From Candidatus Anammoxibacter sp. (lineage in GTDB: Bacteria > Planctomycetota > Brocadiia > Brocadiales > Anammoxibacteraceae), in contig JAIQZQ010000094.1 of NCBI GenBank assembly GCA_021777105.1, positions 1 through 64,000 of the forward strand: 64,000 nucleotides of DNA, written 5' to 3'. The position numbers and the translations under genes were made by a program. Positions within the stretch are counted from its first letter, which is position 1; the number at the start of each line of letters is the position of its first letter. The notes below the pieces were generated by a model that worked only from the letters and a program-made list of their open reading frames with translations, was not told where the DNA came from and did not search any database. Below are positions 8,025 to 16,762 of this stretch, one piece after another.

Positions 8025-8558
8025 ATGGCTGTTATTAATATCCCTGATAAGAACGAGACTATCAGCGAGTTTACAAAAATTATGGAGTATTTTAATAAAC
8101 GCGGAGTATTTTGCGACAAATGGGATGCGGGCGTTTCTCTTCAAAAAGATGCGGGGCAGGATGAGATCCTGAAGGCGTACGATCATGCTTTAAAACCGTT
8201 TATGGAAAAAGGGGGGTACAAGACGGCGGATGTGGTATGCGTCAATTCAGAGACTCAGGGCATCGACGTGATTAAACAAAAATTTGTAAAGGAGCATACG
8301 CATTCGGACGATGAAGTGCGGTTTATGGTTGCAGGGCACGGAATTTTCTGGTTTAACCTTGGTGGCGATGAGCCTGTATTTTCCCTTTTTTGCGACGCAG
8401 GGGTTATTATATCGGTGCCGGCCAATACAAAACACTGGTTTGACATGGGAGACAAACCGTATGTAAAAGCGATACGAATATTTACAAATGAAGAAGGGTG
8501 GGCAGCTAATTACACTGAATCCGGCATAGAAAAAAAGTACGGCTCCGGGGCTAAATGA
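8025..8558 (+). CDS. mtnD: Acireductone dioxygenase MtnD
   Basis: This cupin metalloenzyme oxidises acireductone with O2 to 4-methylthio-2-oxobutyrate and formate. The metal ligands are in EHTHSDDEVRFMVAG (His, His, Glu) and TKHWFDMG (His). The start at 8025 has AGGAGG at 8011-8016 and lies 1 nt after the mtnB stop; the frame is open further upstream but would overlap mtnB. Presence of this enzyme implies oxygen exposure. A repeat-rich gap of about 280 bp separates it from mtnC. Confidence 0.93.
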   Translation: MAVINIPDKNETISEFTKIMEYFNKRGVFCDKWDAGVSLQKDAGQDEILKAYDHALKPFMEKGGYKTADVVCVNSETQGIDVIKQKFVKEHTHSDDEVRFMVAGHGIFWFNLGGDEPVFSLFCDAGVIISVPANTKHWFDMGDKPYVKAIRIFTNEEGWAANYTESGIEKKYGSGAK

Positions 8559-8576
8559 TTTGAATATATGTTTTTT

Positions 8577-8781
8577 TAGTGACTAAAGTTTAAAGTGATC
8601 TAAAGTTATGGTATCTTGTCTCGTTTTAAAATAACCATCTACGGTGGTCATTGGCTATCAAAAATTACTTATTAATTTTTGATAACAATAAGACTTTTAA
8701 GCTGAATAATTACCAAAAATCTCAGATTTTTACCTAAACTTTAGTTCTCTTTTAACTTTAGATCATTTTAGTCACTATAAT
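8577..8781. repeat. Imperfect inverted-repeat element with AAAAATC-GATTTTT palindrome
   Basis: The outer ends are similar in inverted orientation (AGTGACTAAAG near 8578 and CTTTAG...TTTTAGTCACT near 8755-8776), and an ACCAAAAATC...GATTTTTACC palindrome lies at 8712-8734. Parts of it recur at 14355-14423, 27541-27580 and elsewhere, so this is a dispersed element, possibly a MITE remnant, inserted between mtnD and mtnC. Confidence 0.65.
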
Positions 8782-8839
8782 TGATCTGAATTCAGTTTGA
8801 ACTTACGGCGTTCCAATAAGATTAGATAGGTATTGAATA

Positions 8840-9529
8840 ATGATAAAAACAGTTTTACTCGACATAGAAGGCACAACTACATCAATATCTTTTGTGCATG
8901 ACACTCTTTTTCCTTACGCAAAATCGCGCCTGGCAGATTTTGTGTCTGAAAATATCACAAATAGCGATGTGGCTAAATGCGTTGAAGAGACAAGGTGCAC
9001 CGTTAGGGACGAGGAAGCAAAAGAGATTGACAATGCGGGCGCGATAAAAACCTTGCTTCAATGGATAGACACGGATCGAAAACATCCCGCGCTTAAGGCG
9101 CTTCAAGGATATATCTGGAAAAATGGTTATGAAACAGGCGATTACACTGCGCATGTTTATGACGATGTTAAGGCATACATGCAAAAATGGAAAGAAAAAG
9201 GTTTGACTATAGCAATATATTCATCAGGCTCTGTAAACGCTCAGAAATTGTTATTCAAATACACTTGCTCAGGCGACCTGACGCCGTTGATTTCACACTA
9301 CTTTGACCTGAGCATTGGCGGCAAAAAGGATAACGCGTCATATTCACATATTGCGCATCAAATAGGAGTTAACGTGGATGAAATATTGTTCCTGTCCGAT
9401 TCAGTCGAAGAGCTTGACGCCGCGAAATCAGCGGGATTCAGCTCCACTCAACTTGTTCGGCCCGGCACGGATAGATGCAATAGCCATCCTGCGGTTGCGG
9501 ATTTTACGGAATTGGTTATTACTGCATAA
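8840..9529 (+). CDS. mtnC: Enolase-phosphatase E1 (MtnC)
   Basis: MtnC is a HAD-superfamily enzyme that enolises and dephosphorylates 2,3-diketo-5-methylthiopentyl-1-phosphate to acireductone, the substrate of MtnD. The family start TVLLDIEGTTTSISFVHD is present with the nucleophile Asp, then the SSGS motif (AIYSSGSVNAQ), Lys in GGKKDNASY and the final acidic pair in LFLSDSVEELDAA. At 229 residues it is complete. It belongs with mtnB and mtnD, although a repeat element separates them. Confidence 0.94.
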   Translation: MIKTVLLDIEGTTTSISFVHDTLFPYAKSRLADFVSENITNSDVAKCVEETRCTVRDEEAKEIDNAGAIKTLLQWIDTDRKHPALKALQGYIWKNGYETGDYTAHVYDDVKAYMQKWKEKGLTIAIYSSGSVNAQKLLFKYTCSGDLTPLISHYFDLSIGGKKDNASYSHIAHQIGVNVDEILFLSDSVEELDAAKSAGFSSTQLVRPGTDRCNSHPAVADFTELVITA

Positions 9530-9555
9530 TCAGGAATTCATGTTAAAATTATTCC

Positions 9556-9600
9556 TTGACAAATCTAATCATATTGCTTAGTTTAGGCGTATGACTAAAC
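9556..9600 (+). promoter_or_regulatory. Putative promoter and operator of the Phd/PIN pair
   Basis: TTGACA at 9556-9561 lies 17 nt before TAGTTT (9579-9584), a weak -10. The inverted repeat GTTTAG (9581-9586) / CTAAAC (9595-9600) brackets the ATG at 9591 and could bind the antitoxin. No Shine-Dalgarno is visible, so a nearly leaderless mRNA is possible. Confidence 0.4.
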
Positions 9601-9830
9601 TAAATATACATGAAGCCAAAACTCATTTATCAAAGTATCTAATAAAGGTACAAGAGGGCGAGACTATTATTTTGTGCAAAAATGGGGTTCCTGTTGCGCA
9701 AATAACGCCATTGCCTAAAAAAATGAAACCGAAAAGACGCGTTTTTGGTTTAGCGCGTGGTATGGGCAAGGTTTCGGACTCTTTTTTTGATCCTTTGACG
9801 GATGATGATTTTCCTGGGGCGGGATTGTGA
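9591..9830 (+). CDS. Phd/YefM-type antitoxin
   Basis: This 79-residue protein has the typical antitoxin start: MTKLNIHEAKTHLSKYL, then VQEGETIILCKNGVPVAQITP, the DNA-binding and dimerisation part of Phd/YefM proteins. The C-terminus (FDPLTDDDFPGAGL) is acidic and should wrap the toxin. The toxin gene overlaps its stop codon by 4 nt. An inverted repeat over the start suggests autorepression. Confidence 0.88.
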   Translation: MTKLNIHEAKTHLSKYLIKVQEGETIILCKNGVPVAQITPLPKKMKPKRRVFGLARGMGKVSDSFFDPLTDDDFPGAGL

Positions 9831-10216
9831 AATATATCATTGATACCGCGGTTTTCCTTTGGATGATTTTTGACGAACCGAGTAAAATTTCACACAAAGC
9901 CATCGCTTTGCTTGAAGATAACAAAAACAAAATCCATTTAAGTTCAGCGTCGTTATGGGAAATATCCATTAAATACTCAATCGGAAAACTTGAGCTTAAA
10001 AAGAATCCCTCTGAATGGCTACCTAATGTTATTGTACAGATGGATCTTGCAACCTTGCCAATTAATCAGCAACACGCTCTGACTATTACGAAACTTCCGC
10101 CACATCATAAAGATCCATTTGATCGAATGTTAATTTCACAAGCAAAATCAGAAAATATGCCTATTTTGTCTCCAGACCATGTATTTAAAATATACGAAAT
10201 ACCAGTTGTGTGGTAA
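9827..10216 (+). CDS. PIN-domain toxin (VapC-like RNase)
   Basis: This PIN-fold Mg-dependent RNase is the toxin partner of the upstream antitoxin. Acidic residues sit where expected: Asp6 (YIIDTAVFLW), Glu45 (ASLWEISIK) and Asp96/Asp99 (HHKDPFDRML). Translation begins at a GTG overlapping the antitoxin stop (GTGA), which indicates coupling. At 129 residues it is complete. The specific RNA target cannot be told from sequence. Confidence 0.9.
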   Translation: MKYIIDTAVFLWMIFDEPSKISHKAIALLEDNKNKIHLSSASLWEISIKYSIGKLELKKNPSEWLPNVIVQMDLATLPINQQHALTITKLPPHHKDPFDRMLISQAKSENMPILSPDHVFKIYEIPVVW

Positions 10217-10228
10217 ATAATTTATAAA

Positions 10229-11500
10229 ATGACAAACACCATCGAAATTAAACCAATAAAAAATCTGGACGCCGTAGTTACCGTGCCCGGCTCTAAAAGT
10301 ATTACCAATCGCGCCTTGATACTCGGCGCTCTGGCCGAGGGTAAAAGCTCTATTAAAAACGGTCTGTTTAGCGACGACACAAAATATATGATTGCCGCTT
10401 TAAAGGAGCTGGGCATTGACGTTTCAGATAATCCGGTTGATTGCTCTATTTCTATTAACGGTAGCTCTCCAATAATTACCGCGCCGTCTGCAAACCTGTT
10501 TGTGGGAAACGCCGGCACCGCAATGCGGTTTTTAACCGCTTTTCTTACATTGGGCAACGGCAGGTTTGAGATAGACGGTGTTGAAAGGATGAGAAGCCGG
10601 CCTATTCAGGACTTGATTGACGGGTTAAATCAGCTTGGAACCGACGCTGTTTCTAAAAACGGCACGGGCTGCCCGCCTGTATTAATTAACGCAAATTCGT
10701 TGAAAGGGGGGATTTGCAGGGTTAAAGGCGATCTTAGCAGTCAATATATCAGCGCGTTGCTCATGGTTGCGCCTTGCGCGGCGTCTGATGTGACTATTGA
10801 GATTATAGGCGATCTTGTCTCTAAACGGTATGTGGATATCACTCTCTCTATAATGAAATATTTTGGGGCGGATGTTGAAAACAGGTCTTACAACGAGTTC
10901 ATTATTAAAAGCGGCGCCGGATACGCCGCAAAAGAGTATTATGTAGAGGCTGATGCGTCAAGCGCATCATATTTCCTGGCTGCGGCGGCAATAACAGGCG
11001 GCAAGGTTCGGGTTAACGGAATAGGGCGCGGGTCTGTTCAGGGCGACGCTAATTTTTCCGCTTTGCTTGAAAAGATGGGATGCAAGGTTGAAAAAGGCGA
11101 TGATTACACTGAAGTTACGGGCGGCCCTCTTAAAGGGATAGACGCGGACATGTCGGAGATGCCGGACCTTGCTCAAACGCTTGCTGTTGCGGCTATCTTT
11201 GCAAAAGGCAAAACAAGAATAACCAATGTGGCAAATCTAAGGATAAAAGAGACCGATAGGATAAAGGCCGTTGTTACTGAGCTTGCCAAATTTGGCGTTA
11301 AGTGCGTTGAGCATGAAGACGGTTTTGAAATAGAGCCGCCGCTTTCGCTCAACCCGGCTGTGATAGACACATACGACGATCACAGAATGGCCATGAGCTT
11401 TGCTCTGGCAGGATTAAATGTTGAAGGCGTGAAAATAAATGACCCTGAATGCGTCTCCAAGTCATTTCCCGACTTTTTCGAAAGATTGAAAAAGTTGTAA
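10229..11500 (+). CDS. aroA: 3-phosphoshikimate 1-carboxyvinyltransferase (EPSP synthase)
   Basis: EPSP synthase condenses shikimate-3-phosphate with phosphoenolpyruvate in the shikimate pathway. Visible signatures include VPGSKSITNRALILGALAEG at the start, GNAGTAMRFLTAF, RMRSRPIQDL, the RIKETDRI loop and DDHRMAMSFALAG near the end. At 423 residues it is normal. It follows the toxin gene by 12 nt, but functional linkage is unlikely. No other aro gene is in the window. Confidence 0.97.
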   Translation: MTNTIEIKPIKNLDAVVTVPGSKSITNRALILGALAEGKSSIKNGLFSDDTKYMIAALKELGIDVSDNPVDCSISINGSSPIITAPSANLFVGNAGTAMRFLTAFLTLGNGRFEIDGVERMRSRPIQDLIDGLNQLGTDAVSKNGTGCPPVLINANSLKGGICRVKGDLSSQYISALLMVAPCAASDVTIEIIGDLVSKRYVDITLSIMKYFGADVENRSYNEFIIKSGAGYAAKEYYVEADASSASYFLAAAAITGGKVRVNGIGRGSVQGDANFSALLEKMGCKVEKGDDYTEVTGGPLKGIDADMSEMPDLAQTLAVAAIFAKGKTRITNVANLRIKETDRIKAVVTELAKFGVKCVEHEDGFEIEPPLSLNPAVIDTYDDHRMAMSFALAGLNVEGVKINDPECVSKSFPDFFERLKKL

Positions 11501-11696
11501 CCTATCCCCAGATAAAAATACTTTTGGTTATATTAAAACGCAATGAAATAAAAACCTAAATGGTAAATTCCAACAACCGCTGCCTGCCGGAGTTTAGGCT
11601 TTAGCCTTTTATTCATTGACTAATTTCGAAAAGCTTATGCATTTGAGGATCCAAGATTGGTCTCCAGGCAGTGAAGGTGCTTATTTCATCGCCTCC

Positions 11697-12302
11697 TCAT
11701 TCCATCCTCATTACATCATAATTGCCTTTTCCGCAGGATTGCTCAAGGGCGCTTATTATTTTCTCGCAAACGGGCTTTGTGTCATGCGGGCCTGAGACAA
11801 AGAGTGGTTTGCCGTCTTTTCCAAATTCAAAATCTTCATTGCAATCGTCTGTCTTGATGCCTGCAAAAATCTTGGAGGCTTTATTGTAATCTTTATGCGG
11901 GCCAAGCCCAAGTTTGCGTGCGTAATCAACCGCGCTTTCAATGAGTTTTTTTGCGTATGAGGGCTCAATGGGCTTAAGTTGCGCGTTTTTGCTCTGGTTT
12001 TCTAAAACTTCGGCATATTTATCGTTTGGCACAACTGATGAAAAAGCTTCTTTAACCCCAAGACAAAACACATCGACCATAAATGCCGAAAAGTGAATAT
12101 CGCCGCCGGTTCCTTTGCGGCTGAAAATAACATCGCCAATGCCGATTTCAAAAAGGGTGTCAGGCATTAAGCATTCATGAATCGGCAGGGCGGCCATGCC
12201 TAAATGCGCAAGGCCGATTGCTTCTAATTGAACCTTCTTCTCTTTTCGTTTCGCTGTTTTTTTTGCCAGCTTTTTTTGCCGTTTTTTTGGGTCTAATGCC
12301 AT
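11697..12302 (-). CDS. Conserved-looking hypothetical protein
   Basis: This 201-residue protein is not assigned to a known family. The first 25 residues are strongly basic (PKKRQKKLAKKTAKRKEKK), suggesting nucleic acid or ribosome contact. The remainder is a mixed globular domain containing LPIHECLMPDTLFEIGIGDVI, FMVDVFCLGVKEAF and a helix-rich end. It ends in CGKGNYDVMRME. It lies 19 nt upstream of nothing but downstream of the gph-like gene on the same strand, so the two may be co-transcribed. No catalytic motif was evident. Confidence 0.7.
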   Translation of the reverse strand: MALDPKKRQKKLAKKTAKRKEKKVQLEAIGLAHLGMAALPIHECLMPDTLFEIGIGDVIFSRKGTGGDIHFSAFMVDVFCLGVKEAFSSVVPNDKYAEVLENQSKNAQLKPIEPSYAKKLIESAVDYARKLGLGPHKDYNKASKIFAGIKTDDCNEDFEFGKDGKPLFVSGPHDTKPVCEKIISALEQSCGKGNYDVMRME

Positions 12303-12321
12303 ATTTGTTTTTTGCTTTCAG

Positions 12322-12963
12322 TTATGAAAAATTATCTTTAAGCTCAATAATATCGTCAATTACCAAATCCGCGTTTTGCACTTCGTCTCTGGTTCCAAAG
12401 CCGTAAGTCACGCCGCATGTGCGAATGTTCGCGTTTTTGCCGGCGTTGATGTCGGCCGGGCCGTCGCCTATTATTAATGTTTTATTTCTGTCAACGCCAA
12501 GTTCGTTAATTACCAGATTTATCTGGCACGGGTCCGGTTTACGTTTTTCCATGTCGTCGCCCGCCACAACTTTTGCAAAGTTGTCATAAATGCCGAGATT
12601 TTTGAGTATGAAGTCAGACCATGAGCCGTCTTTATTAGTGACTACCGCCTTTTTCTTTGCGCTAAAATGGGAAAGTATGTTCTCAACATTTGGGTATAGA
12701 GTTGTGCAGTCCAGAAGATGCGCGAAATAACGCTCCCTGAACAGCGTGTTGGCCGAATCGAATTTGTCGAGATGGTCATCGGTTATGGAGCGTTTAATCA
12801 GATTAGCCACTCCATGGCCAACGTAAGAGTATATGGTTTCATTCTCAAGAGGGCTTAAACCAAGTTGGTTTAACATATAATTAACAGCATTAGCTATATC
12901 AAGCTTAGAGTCAATCAATGTGCCGTCAAGATCAAATATTAACAGGTCAAGTTCAACGCTCAA
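12322..12963 (-). CDS. gph: HAD-family phosphatase, phosphoglycolate phosphatase-like
   Basis: The HAD nucleophile motif is Asp11-x-Asp13 in LLIFDLDGTLIDS, followed by a helical cap (IANAVNYMLNQLGL), Lys in VTNKDGSW, and the final acidic loop IIGDGPADINAGKNA. The closest pattern is Gph, which salvages 2-phosphoglycolate formed in DNA repair, but the family is promiscuous (PpaX, MupP, others), so the substrate is inferred. Length 213 is normal. The downstream gene on the same strand is 19 nt away. Confidence 0.85.
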   Translation of the reverse strand: MSVELDLLIFDLDGTLIDSKLDIANAVNYMLNQLGLSPLENETIYSYVGHGVANLIKRSITDDHLDKFDSANTLFRERYFAHLLDCTTLYPNVENILSHFSAKKKAVVTNKDGSWSDFILKNLGIYDNFAKVVAGDDMEKRKPDPCQINLVINELGVDRNKTLIIGDGPADINAGKNANIRTCGVTYGFGTRDEVQNADLVIDDIIELKDNFS

Positions 12964-12970
12964 TGTTTTT

Positions 12971-13030
12971 ACTCCCAGGGTAAAACACCTGGGCTATAAT
13001 AATTGTAAGCCTTTCAGGCTATTATGGTAT
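12971..13030. repeat. CCCAGG...CCTGGG dispersed palindrome (family B)
   Basis: CCCAGG / CCTGGG arms around an 8-nt loop are followed by GGCTATAATAATTGTAAGCCTTTCAGGCTAT-like sequence (here described in parts: GGCTATAATA, then a GCCT...AGGC hairpin). Related copies occur at 16844-16896 (inverted), 21070-21125 and 30818-30880, all intergenic. Confidence 0.75.
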
Positions 13031-13053
13031 TTTTGTTTGATACAGTGCAACAG

Positions 13054-13077
13054 ACCAAAAATCTTTGATTTTTGGTA
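13054..13077. repeat. ACCAAAAATC-GATTTTTGGT palindrome (family A)
   Basis: Perfect 10-bp arms around a 3-nt centre. It is the best conserved copy of a motif also found at 8712-8734, 14401-14423, 21257-21280, 27542-27562 and 27943-27968. Here it sits about 25 bp after a family B palindrome. Confidence 0.8.
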
Positions 13078-13117
13078 TCTATTCGGTGTAAGATTATTTT
13101 AAAACGTAGCGCTATTC

Positions 13118-14356
13118 CTAAGTTTTTGCTTTTAATTTTGGGTTGCTGTGGTCGCGCGTTTTTAAGAAATCTTCGTAAGCGTCAAGGGCCTTTGTCAATG
13201 TCTCTTCCGGGGCAAGGTAGACGAAACGGATATAGCCGTATTTCCTGTCCTTGCGGTCAAATCCCGATCCGGGAACAACCAGCAGGCCTGCGCTGTCGTT
13301 TAGATTTGCCGACAAATCAAAATCCGTTTGAACTCCGTAACGTTCCATATCAACGGCCGTAAACATATAAAAGCCTGCTTGCGGCTCAAATGTCTTTGTG
13401 CCTGGAATGCGCGAGAGGCGGTTGTACATAAGCTCTTTCTTTTTAACGAGCGACTCTATAAACTTCTGGATATGATCCTGCGGTCCATTCAGAGCTTCGG
13501 GAATAACAAGTTGCAGGATGTTTGCGCACATGTAAAGGTCGGCAAGCTGGTTAAGCCCCTTTGTCTTAAGGTGGCCGGCGTTTCCTTCCGGGTCGGATAT
13601 AATAATATTGCCCAATCTCCATCCGGTAATCAGGTAGCTTTTGCTGTAACTATCAATTACTGCTATTGTATTCTTATGAGGCAGGCTTGCGATTGAGACA
13701 TATTCGTTGCCCGGGAATACTATTTTATAATATGTGGCGTCCTCTACTATTAATACATCAGGCCTTGACTGGAAAAACTCAAGTATTTCAAGGTTGGTCT
13801 CCCTGCTTAAAATATTGCCCATTGGATTACCGGGATTAATTGTGATAATCATTCTGGTCTTTTTAGAAGCGCGCGCTCTTATCTGCTCCATATCCGGCTG
13901 GCCGTCTTCTTTTATGTCATAAAAAACAGGTTGGCCGCCAAGCAGGTTTGCGTATCCTGAATTTACGGGATAATTCGGACTCGGCATAAGAACTTCGTCG
14001 CCCGGATTAAGATAAGCCATCATTAGAAACAATAGGGCTTCGCTTCCGCCGTTTCTGACCCAAACATCGTCAATGGTAACGCCGGTAATATTGCGGGCCT
14101 TTGCGGCGTGCGCCACAATGGCTTCTCTCACCTCTTCATATCCGTTTGAAGGCGGGTATTTTGCCTTGTGCAGGAACGTTGTGGCGTATTTAACCAAGTG
14201 TTCCGGCACGCAATAGTCTTTGCCGACAACATCTTCCAACGGGTCTCCAATATGGAGTTTAGCCCATGATTTTGATGTGTCGAGCTTTCTTAAAATGCCT
14301 CTTATTAGATAATGCGCGCCTTCAACAAGATGCGACGCGCTAACAGGTGTTTTCAT
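13118..14356 (-). CDS. Class I/II PLP-dependent aminotransferase
   Basis: This fold type I aminotransferase has 412 residues. Signatures: NGGSEALLFLMMAYLNPGDEV (cofactor phosphate region, given in part), PNYPVNSGY, INPGNPMGN (substrate carboxylate loop), IVEDATYYKI, and the Schiff-base Lys in DSYSKSYLITGWRLG, followed by an Arg near the C-terminus (GYIRFVYLAP). Subgroup I includes aspartate, alanine and aromatic aminotransferases; the substrate is not determined. It is flanked by repeat elements on both sides and is probably a single transcription unit. Confidence 0.9.
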   Translation of the reverse strand: MKTPVSASHLVEGAHYLIRGILRKLDTSKSWAKLHIGDPLEDVVGKDYCVPEHLVKYATTFLHKAKYPPSNGYEEVREAIVAHAAKARNITGVTIDDVWVRNGGSEALLFLMMAYLNPGDEVLMPSPNYPVNSGYANLLGGQPVFYDIKEDGQPDMEQIRARASKKTRMIITINPGNPMGNILSRETNLEILEFFQSRPDVLIVEDATYYKIVFPGNEYVSIASLPHKNTIAVIDSYSKSYLITGWRLGNIIISDPEGNAGHLKTKGLNQLADLYMCANILQLVIPEALNGPQDHIQKFIESLVKKKELMYNRLSRIPGTKTFEPQAGFYMFTAVDMERYGVQTDFDLSANLNDSAGLLVVPGSGFDRKDRKYGYIRFVYLAPEETLTKALDAYEDFLKTRDHSNPKLKAKT

Positions 14357-14423
14357 AACTACAAGTAAAGTTATCTAAAGTTAAAAGTGAGCTAAAGTTT
14401 TGGTAAAAATCAGAGATTTTTAT
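14355..14423. repeat. Family A repeat copy (CTAAAG module plus AAAAATC palindrome)
   Basis: TAAAGTTATCTAAAGTTAAAAGTGAGCTAAAG-type sequence (described in parts) leads into GGTAAAAATC...GATTTTTA. The same order of modules, inverted, occurs at 8712-8776. It lies upstream of the aminotransferase gene. Confidence 0.65.
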
Positions 14424-14567
14424 GATGAATTTACGATGCCGCCAACTACGAAGGTAATAGTTTAACATATATCAAAAATATTTCATCTGTTTTTTATAAA
14501 CAAAATGAAATTGGATTTTGTGGACGTGTCAATTCTGGCCCAGCAACCGCGCAGCCGGCTGCTTGTA

Positions 14568-16367
14568 TCAAGCGTTTGGCGGGTACGCTTTAAACGCGTC
14601 CGCCCACTCCTCGGCTATTTTTTTGCGGGCCTCTTTATCGCCCGGCACGGATATAGGCCTGCCGCGCGTGTCGATTACCGCGCCTACAACGCCGCCGTTG
14701 ATCTCTTTTTTTACAAGCTGCCCTTTTCCCTCGCCTATATCTATACCTTTTACAGGTGTAACTTCTATTTCAGCCACGCTGTTTTCATCAAAGGGGAGCA
14801 GTACTATTTGGCCGGATTTTAGCGAGCCTTCAATTGTATTGCCGTTTACAGTCATTTTATAGCTAAGGCAATCCGATCCATACTTTGTTATCGTGTTTGA
14901 GACTGAAATTGACTCGCCCAGATTGACGAGGCAATCTTTCTCAAACACTTCGGTTGCGGCCTGTTCGTTAACTGTTGAAAGCACTCCCAGATGCGGCATC
15001 ATAAATATGCTGTCAACCGCAATGCGAGTCACTCCTTCAGGTTGAAAGGCGTCTATCAACATCATCATCGCCTGCGCCCGGTTCGGAGCGTGTGACAATA
15101 CACCGCCGCTGCCGACCAGCAAGTCGAGTTTTTTCATATCAATCAGCGATTCATCGTCATCCTGTTTAAACGCTTCAGAGATGTCGCGCTCTTTTTGCAC
15201 GCCTTTAAGGCCCACGGCCAACAGTTTGTGTTGTTCAAACGCCAGCCTGAGAGCTTCCCGGGCAATGGCGTGCTCAATTTTAAGTTCTTCCATTAATTGC
15301 GGGACAGTTGTAGGCCGGATCATTTTGTTTTTTATGCGGTTGCGAATGTCTGTTTCATCAATCTCAAACGGAATCCACCTTGCGGTGTTTTCCATGCCGG
15401 CCTCGGCCAGCACGTTTGACACGCTGTAGCTCATACCAAGATTTGCGCTGACGGTTCTGTTAAATTCGCCGTTAAACACTGAAAAGACGTCGGTTGTGGC
15501 GCCTCCAATGTCAACACCCACGATGTTAATGTTCTCTTTTTTGGCTATAGCCTGCATAATCGCGCCGACTGCAGCAGGGGTAGGCATAATAGGGGCGTCG
15601 GCCATTTCTATAAGTTTCTTATATCCGGGAGCTTGCGCCATTACATGAACAAGGAAAAGATCCTGCACCTCTTTCCTGGCTGGGAACAGGTTCTCCTTTT
15701 CCAGCACCGGCCTTATGTTCTCAGTGATGCGCACTTCGCATTTTTGATCGAGATTTTCTTTTATTTTATCTCTGGCCTCTTTGTTGCCGGCAAAAATCAC
15801 AGGAAGTTTAAACGACATGCCCAATCTCGGCGCGGGATTAGCGGCGGCTATAAACTCGGCAAGCTCGACCACATGCGTGACCGAGCCACCGTCGGTGCCG
15901 CCTGAAAGCAGTATCATGTCCGGGCGCAAATGCCTGATTCGCTCTATCTTTTCATGCGGGAGTCTTCCATCATTTGACGCTATCACATCCATAACAATAG
16001 CCCCGGCTCCCAAAGCTGCCCGTTGCGCGCTTTGCGCGCTCATAGACATTACGGCTCCGGCCACCATCATTTGCAATCCGCCGCCGGCGCTGCTTGTGGA
16101 TATGTAAATATCAACGCCGGTTCCATCATTGGCCGGGGTTATAATATTCTCGCCGTCAAGTATCTTGCGGCCTGAAATCTCCTCTAACTCTGAAAATGCG
16201 TTTAACGCGCCTCGCGTAACGTCTTCAAACGGGGCCTCAACAGTGGTAGGGGCCTCGCCTCTGAATGTTTGGCGGTATTCATCGCCCTTTTTTTCAATTA
16301 AAACGGCCTTGGTTGTCGTGCTACCACAGTCAGTGGCCAATATTACTTCGCATTTATTGTTTTTCAT
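14568..16367 (-). CDS. MutL/GlmL family protein (glutamate mutase accessory-like)
   Basis: This actin/Hsp70-like ATPase fold protein has 599 residues. The phosphate loop LATDCGSTTTKAVLIEK, the second loop VGVDIGGATTDVFSVFNG and the adenosine motif VGSGGVLSHAPNRAQ are clear and match the MutL (GlmL) family. GlmL was named from clusters encoding coenzyme B12-dependent glutamate mutase, where it is thought to reactivate the mutase. No mutase subunit gene (glmS/glmE) is in the window, so this is an orphan and its real client is unknown. It is followed on the minus strand by nothing close; upstream is the 109-residue gene at 16433-16762, about 65 nt away, a probable operon partner. Confidence 0.85.
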   Translation of the reverse strand: MKNNKCEVILATDCGSTTTKAVLIEKKGDEYRQTFRGEAPTTVEAPFEDVTRGALNAFSELEEISGRKILDGENIITPANDGTGVDIYISTSSAGGGLQMMVAGAVMSMSAQSAQRAALGAGAIVMDVIASNDGRLPHEKIERIRHLRPDMILLSGGTDGGSVTHVVELAEFIAAANPAPRLGMSFKLPVIFAGNKEARDKIKENLDQKCEVRITENIRPVLEKENLFPARKEVQDLFLVHVMAQAPGYKKLIEMADAPIMPTPAAVGAIMQAIAKKENINIVGVDIGGATTDVFSVFNGEFNRTVSANLGMSYSVSNVLAEAGMENTARWIPFEIDETDIRNRIKNKMIRPTTVPQLMEELKIEHAIAREALRLAFEQHKLLAVGLKGVQKERDISEAFKQDDDESLIDMKKLDLLVGSGGVLSHAPNRAQAMMMLIDAFQPEGVTRIAVDSIFMMPHLGVLSTVNEQAATEVFEKDCLVNLGESISVSNTITKYGSDCLSYKMTVNGNTIEGSLKSGQIVLLPFDENSVAEIEVTPVKGIDIGEGKGQLVKKEINGGVVGAVIDTRGRPISVPGDKEARKKIAEEWADAFKAYPPNA

Positions 16368-16432
16368 AATTATAGTTCGTAAAGCAGAGCGTAAAAGCTA
16401 ATGCCTTTGTTTTTTGCTTTTTGCGCATAGCT

Positions 16433-16762
16433 TTATTTTTTTTCAAGCATACTAATAAGTTTATTAATGCTCTCTCGCTTTTCAAGGCTTTTTGACATTA
16501 TGTCAAATTTCAAAGCCGGAAAAATAATGGTCATAAACGGCCTGAAAAATATCATTGCCTGGCTGCCTATATAATTGAGAGGCTTGAAAGTTTCTAGAAA
16601 CAGCAGCGCAGGGGCCGACAATCTTCTTTTTTTTACGCTGTTCGCTAAATTTTCAAGGAATTCGGCCTCTCCTTCAAATAGCGAATCCTTAGACGGCTCT
16701 AATGAAAAGGCGTGTTTAGCATCGGCGATTAATTTATCAAAATTAAGTTTAATCTCTTTCAT
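16433..16762 (-). CDS. Small hypothetical protein upstream of the MutL gene
   Basis: A 109-residue protein of unknown family. The N-terminal half is charged and helical; a hydrophobic stretch, YIGSQAMIFFRPFMTIIFPA, spans the middle, possibly an amphipathic or membrane-touching helix; the end is again charged. Being 65 nt upstream of and co-directional with the MutL gene, it may encode a partner of that protein, but this is inference from position only. Confidence 0.65.
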   Translation of the reverse strand: MKEIKLNFDKLIADAKHAFSLEPSKDSLFEGEAEFLENLANSVKKRRLSAPALLFLETFKPLNYIGSQAMIFFRPFMTIIFPALKFDIMSKSLEKRESINKLISMLEKK

